A program made the translations under genes and the position numbers. This document shows, piece after piece, positions 1 through 6,375 of a DNA stretch of 21,880 bases (the stretch's first letter is position 1; the number at the start of each line of letters is the position of its first letter). This stretch comes from Cyanobacteria bacterium UBA5018 (lineage in GTDB: Bacteria; Cyanobacteriota; Cyanobacteriia; PCC-6307; Cyanobiaceae). Where the stretch lies: assembly GCA_002396505.1 (NCBI GenBank), contig DGYA01000010.1:13924-35803 (forward strand), written 5' to 3'. The notes below the pieces were generated by a model. That model saw nothing but the letters and a program-made list of their open reading frames with translations, did no database searches and had not been told where the DNA came from.

Positions 1-483
1 GCCGAGCACGTGATGCTGGTGGATCTCGGTCGCAACGACCTGGGGCGCGTCTGCCGGCCTGGCAGCGTGCGGGTGGGCGAGCTGATGGTGATCGAGCGCT
101 ACTCCCACGTGATGCATATCGTCAGCCAGGTGGAGGGGGTGCTGGCCGAGGACAAGTCGGTGTGGGATCTGCTGATGGCCTGCTTCCCCGCCGGCACCGT
201 TAGCGGTGCGCCCAAAATTCGAGCCATGCAATTAATCCATGACCTGGAACCCGACGCCCGCGGCCCCTATGCCGGCGTCTATGGCGCGGTGGATCTCAGC
301 GGCGCCCTGAACACCGCTATCACCATTCGCACCATGGTGGTGCTGCCCGATCCCCTGGGGGGCTGGCAGGTGCTGGTGCAGGCCGGCGCCGGCGTGGTGG
401 CCGACTCCAGCCCCGAGGCTGAATACCAGGAAACCCTCAACAAGGCGCGCGGCATGCTCAAGGCCCTGGCATGCCTGCAGTGA
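1..483 (+). CDS. trpE: Anthranilate synthase component I, C-terminal part (5' end cut by the window)
   Basis: This is the last 160 codons of the chorismate-using subunit of anthranilate synthase. It makes anthranilate from chorismate, with ammonia supplied by the TrpG glutaminase, as the first step of tryptophan synthesis in the cytosol. The reading frame is open from base 1 (AEH...). Family signatures are visible: VDLGRNDLGRVC, then ERYSHVMHIVSQVEG, then the active-site block FPAGTVSGAPKIRAMQLI, and near the end AGAGVVADSSPEAEYQETLNKA. These favour TrpE over the related PabB, which usually reads VDLLRNDLGR, although the paralogues share the C-terminal fold. The N-terminal regulatory half that binds tryptophan lies outside the window. 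The stop is 11 bases before the chosen gshA start, so the two genes are probably co-transcribed. Confidence 0.93.
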   Translation, partial: AEHVMLVDLGRNDLGRVCRPGSVRVGELMVIERYSHVMHIVSQVEGVLAEDKSVWDLLMACFPAGTVSGAPKIRAMQLIHDLEPDARGPYAGVYGAVDLSGALNTAITIRTMVVLPDPLGGWQVLVQAGAGVVADSSPEAEYQETLNKARGMLKALACLQ

Positions 484-494
484 GGGTTCCGCCG

Positions 495-1691
495 ATGACA
501 GCCACAACCGCCCAGGGCAACGCGCTGCTGCTCAAGGGCTTTGAGGTGGAGATGTTCACCGGCCGGCCGGACGGCACGGTGGTGGGCTGTGCCGCCGAGG
601 CGGCAAGGAGCCTGGATGGCTTCGTGACCGAACCCGACCAGCGCAACCTCGAATACATCACGCCACCAGACGCCGACTACCGGCGGCAGCTGCGGCTACT
701 GCTCGAACCCCGCCAGCGCCTGCGGGCCTGGCTGGCCGGCCGGGGGCTCACCCTGCTACCAGGCAGCACCTTGAGCAGCGGTGACAGCGATCGCTTTGAG
801 CGCTCAGATCCCGCCAATGCGTATCACGACTACATAGAGGACAGCTACGGCACGCGGGTGGTGACGGCCAGCGTGCACATCAACCTGGGCCTCACCCCCG
901 CCGCGGGCTTTGACGGCATGGAACTGCTGTTCGCCGGGCTGCGGCTGCTGCGCTGCGAAGCCGCCCTGTTGCTGGCCCTCTCCGCCAGCTCGCCATTTCT
1001 CGATGGCCAGGTGTGCGGCGCCCATTCCCAACGCTGGCTGCAGTTCCCGCTCACGCCCCCCCAAGTACCACTGTTCCGCGATCACGCCGACTACATCGGC
1101 TGGATGGACCGGCAGCTGGAGGCCGGCACGATGCAGAACGTGCGCCACCTATGGACCTCGGTGCGCCCCAATGGCGACAACCGCCCCCACGAACTCAACC
1201 GCCTGGAAATCCGCATCTGCGACCTGGTGGCTGAGCCAGATCTGCTGCTGGCGATCACGGCCTTCGCCGAACTGCGACTGCAGCAATTGCTGCGCGATCC
1301 AGCCCACTGGGATCCGCTGCGGGCCAGTTGCCTGGATGCCGCCCAGCTGGCCGAGCTGGCCGATGCCAACGACAGGGCCGCGGCCAAGTCCAGCCTGCTG
1401 GCCGAGCTGCGCCACTGGCGCAGCGGCGCGGCGATCGGCGCCCACCGCTGGATTGCCGACGAATTGGCGGCCATGGCCCCCCTGGCCGCTGATTTGGGGC
1501 TCAGCGCCACCCTGGCGCCGCTACAAGGCCTAATGAGCCACGGCAACACCGCCATGGACTGGCTGGCCCGCCATGCCGTGGGCGAAAGCATCGCCGACAT
1601 AGTTGCCGCCGATGCCGCAGCCCTGGCCCATAGGGAGCAGTCTCTACGTACCGCCGCTGCTACAGACGCATCCGGCGCCACTTTGGGATGA
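495..1691 (+). CDS. gshA: Glutamate-cysteine ligase, cyanobacterial type
   Basis: This 398-residue protein matches the cyanobacterial family of gamma-glutamylcysteine synthetases, which carry out the first, ATP-dependent step of glutathione synthesis in the cytosol. Recognisable stretches are KGFEVEMFTGRPDGTVVG near the N-terminus, EPDQRNLEYITPP, the central TASVHINLGL strand, and HELNRLEIRICDLV, where the acidic and arginine residues fit the ATP-grasp-like glutamine synthetase/GCS fold. I chose the ATG at 495 because a GAGGG stretch at 482-486 lies a suitable distance upstream. An in-frame ATG at 471 would add eight residues and overlap trpE. The stop overlaps the ppc start (ATGA at 1688-1691), which suggests translational coupling. 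The family assignment is from memory of conserved blocks and was not searched. Confidence 0.88.
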   Translation: MTATTAQGNALLLKGFEVEMFTGRPDGTVVGCAAEAARSLDGFVTEPDQRNLEYITPPDADYRRQLRLLLEPRQRLRAWLAGRGLTLLPGSTLSSGDSDRFERSDPANAYHDYIEDSYGTRVVTASVHINLGLTPAAGFDGMELLFAGLRLLRCEAALLLALSASSPFLDGQVCGAHSQRWLQFPLTPPQVPLFRDHADYIGWMDRQLEAGTMQNVRHLWTSVRPNGDNRPHELNRLEIRICDLVAEPDLLLAITAFAELRLQQLLRDPAHWDPLRASCLDAAQLAELADANDRAAAKSSLLAELRHWRSGAAIGAHRWIADELAAMAPLAADLGLSATLAPLQGLMSHGNTAMDWLARHAVGESIADIVAADAAALAHREQSLRTAAATDASGATLG

Positions 1692-4690
1692 TCGAACAAG
1701 TCAACCGCGTCGCAACAAGCCCCATGCGGCCGTCCCCGCCCATCCCCTCCGAAGCATCGCCACGGGTTACCCGGCTGCTGGGAGAGCGTCTTGAACTGGT
1801 GGAGGATCTCTGGCAGACAGTGCTACACAGCGAATGCCCCCCCGGCCAGGCCGAGCGGCTGCTGCGGCTGAAGCAACTGAGCGAACCGGAGGGCGATGGC
1901 GATGGCGCCATCGACACCGGCGCCATCGTTCAGCTGATCCGGGAGATGGATCTGGCCGAGGCCATCGCCGCCGCCCGCGCCTTTTCTCTCTACTTCCAGC
2001 TTGTCAACATCCTCGAACAACACATCGAGGAAGACAGCTACCTGGACAGCTTGAAGACCAACGGCGAACCGGTGAACAAAGATCCGTTCCTGCCGGCGCT
2101 GGCCAGCCAGACGGAACCGGCCACCTTCCGGCAGCTGTTTGAGCGGCTGCGGGCCCTGAACGTGCCCCCCGCCAAAATCGAAAACCTGCTGCGCGATCTC
2201 GATCTGCGGCTGGTATTCACGGCCCATCCCACCGAGATCGTTCGCCACACCGTGCGCCACAAGCAGCGGCGGGTGGCCAGCTTGATCCAGCGGCTGGAGC
2301 AGGGCACCCAGCTGAATGCGACCGACCGGCAAAACCTGCGCCTACAGCTGGAGGAAGAGATCCGCCTCTGGTGGCGCACCGATGAACTGCACCAGTTCAA
2401 GCCCACCGTGCTCGACGAGGTGGACTATGCCCTGCACTACTTCCAGCAGGTGCTGTTCGATGCGATGCCCCAGCTGCGCCAGCGGATTCGCACGGCCCTA
2501 GCCAACAGTTATCCCGACGTGGAGCCGCCGCGCGACGCCTTCTGCACCTTTGGCTCCTGGGTGGGCTCGGACCGGGACGGCAACCCCTCGGTGACTCCGG
2601 AAATCACCTGGGGTACCGCCTGCTATCAGCGGAAATTGATGCTGGATCGCTACCTGCGGGCGGTGGGCGACCTGAGCGATCAGCTCAGCATCTCGATGCA
2701 GTGGAGCCAGATGAGCCCGGCCCTGCTCGAATCCCTGGAGATGGACCGGCTGCGCTTCCCGGATATTTACGAACAGCGAGCCGCCCGCTACCGCCTGGAG
2801 CCCTACCGGCTCAAGCTCAGCTATGTGGCGGAACGGCTGCGGCTGGCCCAGGTGCGCAACCAACAGCTGACCGCCGCCGGCTGGGAGTCCCCCGGCGACG
2901 CCCCCAGCTCGGTGCCCCAGAGCGGCGGCAATCTGGCGGCCACCCACAGTGGTCCGCCCCAGGAATGGCATTACGCATCCCTGGAGGATTTTCGCACCGA
3001 TCTGGAACTGATCCAGCAGAGCCTGGAGAGCACGGGCCTGAGCTGCGAAGCCCTGCAGAATCTGATCAGCCAGGTGCACATTTTCAGCTTCTGCCTGGCG
3101 AGTCTGGATATTCGCCAGGAGAGCACTCGCCACAGCGATGCCATCGACGAGCTCAGCCGCTACCTGCAGCTGCCGCTCCCCTACAGCCAGATGGACGAAG
3201 AGCAGCGCATCAATTGGCTGCTGAGTGAACTAAAGACGCGCCGTCCCCTACTGCCTCCAGCCGCCAACTGGAGCGCGGCCACTGCCGAAACCTTCAGGGT
3301 CTTCCGCATGCTGTACCGCCTGCAGCAGGAATTCGGACAGCGGATCTGCCAGAGCTACGTGATCTCGATGAGTCACACGGTGTCCGACCTGCTGGAGGTG
3401 CTGCTGCTGGCCAAGGAGGCCGGCCTGGTGGATCCCCAGACCCGGCGCGCCAGCCTGCTGGTGGTGCCCCTGTTCGAAACCGTGGAAGACCTGCAGGGCG
3501 CTCCGGCGGTAATGGAACGCCTGTTCAACGATCCCTTCTACCTGGAGCTATTGCGGGGACATGAGAGTGAACAGCCACTGCAGGAGGTGATGCTCGGCTA
3601 CTCGGATAGCAATAAGGATTCCGGATTTCTCTCCAGCAATTGGGAGATTCACAAGGCCCAGATCGCCCTGCAAGCCCTGGCCACCCGCCATGATGTGGCC
3701 CTGCGCATCTTCCACGGCCGCGGTGGCTCGGTGGGCCGCGGTGGTGGACCCGCCTATCAGGCGATCCTGGCCCAGCCCAGCGGCACCCTCAGTGGTCGGA
3801 TCAAGATCACCGAACAGGGCGAGGTGTTGGCCTCCAAATACTCCCTGCCGGAACTGGCGCTCTACAACCTGGAAACCGTGACCACCGCCGTGCTGCAGAA
3901 CAGCCTGGTGAGCACCCCGGTGGACGCCACCCCCAGCTGGAACGAATTGATGGGGCGCCTAGCGGCCCGCTCCCGTTATCACTACCGCGCTCTGGTGCAT
4001 GACAACCCCGATTTGGTGGCTTTTTTCCAGCAGTGCACCCCGATCGAGGAGATCAGCAAACTGCAGATCTCCAGTCGTCCCGCCCGGCGCAAGGGCGGTG
4101 CCAAGGATCTTTCCAGCCTGAGGGCCATCCCCTGGGTGTTCGGCTGGACCCAGAGCCGCTTCCTGTTACCCAGCTGGTTTGGGGTGGGCGCCGCGCTGCA
4201 GGAAGAGCTGCTGCGAGATCCCGAGCAACTGGAGATGCTGCGGCTGCTGCACCAGCGCTGGCCCTTCTTTCGCATGCTGATCTCCAAGGTGGAGATGACC
4301 CTCTCCAAAGTGGATATCGACCTCGCCCACCACTACGTGAGTTCCCTGGGCCAGGCGGATACCCGCGAGGCCTTTGAAGCCATCTTCCAGACGATCGCGG
4401 CGGAATTCGCCCTCACCCGCGATCTGGTGCTGCAGATCACCAGCCACCAGCGCCTGCTGGACGCGGACCCAGCCCTGCAGCTATCGGTAGATCTGCGCAA
4501 TCGCACGATCATTCCCCTGGGCTTTCTGCAGGTGGCCCTATTGCGCCGCCTGCGGGACCAGAATCGCCAGCCGCCGATGAGCGAAACCAGCCCAGGCGAC
4601 GACGGCCACACCTACAGCCGCAGCGAGCTGCTCCGCGGTGCCCTGCTCACAATCAACGGCATCGCCGCCGGCCTGCGCAACACCGGCTGA
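1688..4690 (+). CDS. ppc: Phosphoenolpyruvate carboxylase
   Basis: This full-length protein of 1000 residues adds bicarbonate to phosphoenolpyruvate to give oxaloacetate and phosphate, refilling the open TCA cycle and feeding aspartate-family amino acids. The catalytic landmarks are intact: TAHPTE with His180, GSDRDGNP at 293-300, GYSDSNKDSG at 637-646, the mobile Gly-rich FHGRGGSVGRGGG loop starting at 675, and WVFGWTQSRFLLPSWFGVG later. The protein ends in LRNTG, close to the conserved QNTG carboxyl end that enters the active site. A low-complexity insert (around residues 400-425, Gly/Ser/Pro-rich) is in the region where cyanobacterial enzymes vary. No plant-type N-terminal phosphorylation motif is evident. 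The start is the ATG inside the ATGA overlap with gshA. Confidence 0.97.
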   Translation: MIEQVNRVATSPMRPSPPIPSEASPRVTRLLGERLELVEDLWQTVLHSECPPGQAERLLRLKQLSEPEGDGDGAIDTGAIVQLIREMDLAEAIAAARAFSLYFQLVNILEQHIEEDSYLDSLKTNGEPVNKDPFLPALASQTEPATFRQLFERLRALNVPPAKIENLLRDLDLRLVFTAHPTEIVRHTVRHKQRRVASLIQRLEQGTQLNATDRQNLRLQLEEEIRLWWRTDELHQFKPTVLDEVDYALHYFQQVLFDAMPQLRQRIRTALANSYPDVEPPRDAFCTFGSWVGSDRDGNPSVTPEITWGTACYQRKLMLDRYLRAVGDLSDQLSISMQWSQMSPALLESLEMDRLRFPDIYEQRAARYRLEPYRLKLSYVAERLRLAQVRNQQLTAAGWESPGDAPSSVPQSGGNLAATHSGPPQEWHYASLEDFRTDLELIQQSLESTGLSCEALQNLISQVHIFSFCLASLDIRQESTRHSDAIDELSRYLQLPLPYSQMDEEQRINWLLSELKTRRPLLPPAANWSAATAETFRVFRMLYRLQQEFGQRICQSYVISMSHTVSDLLEVLLLAKEAGLVDPQTRRASLLVVPLFETVEDLQGAPAVMERLFNDPFYLELLRGHESEQPLQEVMLGYSDSNKDSGFLSSNWEIHKAQIALQALATRHDVALRIFHGRGGSVGRGGGPAYQAILAQPSGTLSGRIKITEQGEVLASKYSLPELALYNLETVTTAVLQNSLVSTPVDATPSWNELMGRLAARSRYHYRALVHDNPDLVAFFQQCTPIEEISKLQISSRPARRKGGAKDLSSLRAIPWVFGWTQSRFLLPSWFGVGAALQEELLRDPEQLEMLRLLHQRWPFFRMLISKVEMTLSKVDIDLAHHYVSSLGQADTREAFEAIFQTIAAEFALTRDLVLQITSHQRLLDADPALQLSVDLRNRTIIPLGFLQVALLRRLRDQNRQPPMSETSPGDDGHTYSRSELLRGALLTINGIAAGLRNTG

Positions 4691-4770
4691 AACCGGCTCC
4701 CGGGCCCATCTCTACTCCCACGGTTCTGGACTCCCTGTTGCTCCCCTTCCGCAACCTTCCCGCCGCTCCA

Positions 4771-5196
4771 ATGCTCGAGGAGGGCTACCAGCTGCTCGCC
4801 GATGGGGCCCCGGCCACGGCGGATCTGAATCGGCTGCTCACGGTGATGGGCGATCCACCCCGCTCGGCGGAGCGCTGGGCCCTGGCGCTGCAACGCAGTA
4901 TCTGGCACTTCAACGTGGATGCCCCTAGCGGAGCGATGGTGGGCTTCGTGCGGGTCACCAGCGACCTGGCCCTGAATGCCCACCTCTGGGACCTGGCCGC
5001 CGATCCTGGAGATCCCTGGGAACCGCTAATCCTCAGTGTGCTGGTGCATGCGGCTCTCACTCGGGTGAGGCGGGAACTGGGGGGTTGCAGCATCTCCCTC
5101 TCGGCTCCACCGAGGGCCCTGGCCACGCTGAAACAGCAGGGCTTCGCCGTGGATCCAGGCGGCATCCGGGCGATGGGCCTGCGGCTAAAGCCCTAA
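4771..5196 (+). CDS. GNAT-fold N-acetyltransferase-like protein
   Basis: This small protein of 141 residues from the ATG has the order of elements expected of a GNAT fold. There is a strand with GFVRVTSD, a strand AHLWDLAAD, a helix PLILSVLVHAALTRVRREL, a strand CSISLSAP and a final helix PRALATLKQQGF. The acetyl-CoA pyrophosphate loop, normally near Q/RxxGxG/A, is degenerate here (DPGDPWEPL), so acetyltransferase activity is not assured and the substrate is unknown. An in-frame TTG at 4738 would add 11 residues. I prefer the ATG, though neither start has a clear ribosome binding site. It lies 80 bases after ppc on the same strand and may be the last gene of that operon. Confidence 0.72.
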   Translation: MLEEGYQLLADGAPATADLNRLLTVMGDPPRSAERWALALQRSIWHFNVDAPSGAMVGFVRVTSDLALNAHLWDLAADPGDPWEPLILSVLVHAALTRVRRELGGCSISLSAPPRALATLKQQGFAVDPGGIRAMGLRLKP

Positions 5197-5245
5197 TTCA
5201 GCGCGAAGCCACCCGAGAGGCAGCGATCCATAAACGAGCTCAGTT

Positions 5246-5290
5246 GACTGACAAAACAACGACTGACAAAACCGTGACGGACAAAACCCT
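5246..5290. repeat. 15-bp tandem repeat, three units
   Basis: Three units follow one another without gaps: gactgacaaaacaac (5246-5260), gactgacaaaaccgt (5261-5275) and gacggacaaaaccct (5276-5290). The word gacaaaac, with gactg or gacgg before it, is the constant part. Because the period is a multiple of three, one plus-strand frame would read TDKT three times, but that frame has no credible start. The word gacaaaac recurs once in the 17-bp tract on the other side of the lysozyme gene. Confidence 0.9.
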
Positions 5291-5366
5291 GGCTGCAGCC
5301 GCAGCGGCTAATTTTTCGAGCTGCCCCAAAGCATCTTTTGCTACCGGGGGCCCTGGGCGCTGGCTT

Positions 5367-5392
5367 AATGGCGGAGCGCCGCTACCGCCATT
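5367..5392. terminator. Hairpin downstream of the lysozyme gene, possible terminator
   Basis: aatggcgg (5367-5374) and ccgccatt (5385-5392) form a perfect 8-bp stem with a 10-base loop. The hairpin sits ten bases beyond the lysozyme stop and between two converging genes, where a terminator is expected. No T-run follows on either strand, so intrinsic termination is not certain. Confidence 0.4.
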
Positions 5393-5401
5393 TCCTAAAC
5401 A

Positions 5402-6076
5402 TCACTTGCCATCAAGCTCATCCCAGTGGCCGTCAAACAGCCACCAACCACCCAAGCCAAAGGGCAACTCCACCTGGGTGTGGCCGTTCCGGCTGGCGAG
5501 TACTTTGGCACCCTGATACGCCTTACCTTTGCTAACCGCCGATTTTTCATTATCCTTCAGCTCAACGCCAGGCAGCGGTTGTTTCTTGAGCAGCGTGTCT
5601 TGGTTGGCGGTGAGGTTGATGCTCTTGTCCCCAGCAGCCTGAGCACCACCAGCACAGAACAGGTTCACCTCTGCTTCACGGCGACGCACTAGACCGGCCA
5701 AGCCACCACTGGTCCAGCGAGGCAACTCCTGCTTAGCCACGGTGTTCGGATCCTCGCCGGCATTGAGGCGTTTGCGCAGGGTGGATTCGGCCAGGGCGGA
5801 GTTACCGCAGTTGAAGGCAAAGCTCACCAGGGCATCGAATTGATTCTGGCTCAGCCGCACAGTGATCAAGTCGCTGACGCCCTTTTCAAACCGCGCCAAG
5901 TCCTTGAGCAGCAGCGCATCGGCTTCCGCCTGGGTGATCGTGTTGCCAGGGGTTACATGGTCGCCGGTGGAGCCATAGCCAATAGTTAGCACCCCAGCAG
6001 GGCAAACATAGGCCGTAAGCCGGCAGCCCTCAAACGACTTGATCAAATCGAGGCCAGCCTTGGAAATAGTAGTCAC
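5402..6076 (-). CDS. Phage-type lysozyme (GH24 endolysin) with a C-terminal extension
   Basis: This 224-residue protein is a predicted muramidase cutting the MurNAc-GlcNAc bond of peptidoglycan. The first ~140 residues follow the T4/P21 lysozyme (GH24) pattern: GLDLIKSFEGCRLTAY, then VLTIGYGST, then QNQFDALVSFAFNCG. The catalytic spacing is exact: Glu16, eight residues, Cys25, five residues, Thr31 (the E-8-D/C-5-T pattern, with Cys as in P21-type enzymes). No signal peptide or SAR anchor is visible. After a linker, residues ~155-224 (DTLLKKQPLPG ... GGWWLFDGHWDELDG) resemble a small module I recall attached to peptidoglycan hydrolases in cyanobacteria. The start is GTG, without a clear Shine-Dalgarno. 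Base composition is visibly less GC-rich than ppc or alaS. No holin, spanin or other phage gene is adjacent, so it may be a domesticated prophage gene. Confidence 0.88.
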   Translation of the reverse strand: MTTISKAGLDLIKSFEGCRLTAYVCPAGVLTIGYGSTGDHVTPGNTITQAEADALLLKDLARFEKGVSDLITVRLSQNQFDALVSFAFNCGNSALAESTLRKRLNAGEDPNTVAKQELPRWTSGGLAGLVRRREAEVNLFCAGGAQAAGDKSINLTANQDTLLKKQPLPGVELKDNEKSAVSKGKAYQGAKVLASRNGHTQVELPFGLGGWWLFDGHWDELDGK

Positions 6077-6375
6077 AAGGGATTGCTAAGAAGCCATGCC
6101 ATTCTGGGCACAAGCGCTAGGACTTGGCAAGCTATTGGCCAAAAGCTAGCTACGCCGGAGACTTGACCCCTTCAGAATTACTTGGCCCGCGACAAAGACT
6201 AACCCGCGATTAAGCATAGTCACAATAAAGAACAATCCGTGACAAAACATTACCTGCAATAACTCTTGACTTGCGATAACTCTTGGCCCGTGACAAGGCT
6301 TGTCCCGCGAAAAGGCTTGTCCCGAGAAAAGGCTTGGCTTATGTTTGGCCGACCGGGGGGGCGACCGGAGGCGGT
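6077..6375. other. Gap between the lysozyme and helicase genes, mostly repeats
   Basis: No gene is supportable here. The right half is a nine-unit 17-bp tandem repeat (6180-6332) with degenerate flanks. The left part (6077-6160) is AT-richer unique sequence that should contain the lysozyme promoter, which I could not identify. Confidence 0.6.
6180..6332. repeat. 17-bp degenerate tandem repeat, nine units
   Basis: Nine contiguous units of exactly 17 bases fill 153 bp. They start at 6180, 6197, 6214, 6231, 6248, 6265, 6282, 6299 and 6316. Examples are acttggcccgcgacaaa (first), cttggcccgtgacaagg (seventh), cttgtcccgcgaaaagg (eighth) and cttgtcccgagaaaagg (ninth). The approximate consensus is cttggcccgcgacaagg. 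Position 12 is A in all nine units, position 15 is A in all nine, and position 14 is A in eight. The outer units are most alike, while the third to sixth have drifted. A fainter copy may follow at 6333-6349 and another precede at about 6161. The period is not a multiple of three, and no reading frame uses it. Confidence 0.9.

Larger units (their letters stand above)
5197..5401. other. Gap between the convergent GNAT and lysozyme genes
   Basis: There is no supportable gene in this gap. It holds a three-unit 15-bp tandem repeat (5246-5290), an Ala-coding-like GC-rich stretch, and an 8-bp perfect inverted repeat (5367-5392) just past the lysozyme stop. A plus-strand frame running through it starts inside the GNAT gene and ends inside the lysozyme gene antisense, and looks like chance. 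Confidence 0.6.

Noticed and set aside
5085..5516. Plus-strand frame containing TDKT three times
   Set aside because: It begins inside the GNAT gene, runs through repeats and ends antisense to the lysozyme gene. The TDKT repeat simply follows from the 15-bp period.
6180..6332. 17-bp array as a CRISPR
   Set aside because: Units are 17 bases with no spacers between them, and no cas gene is present.
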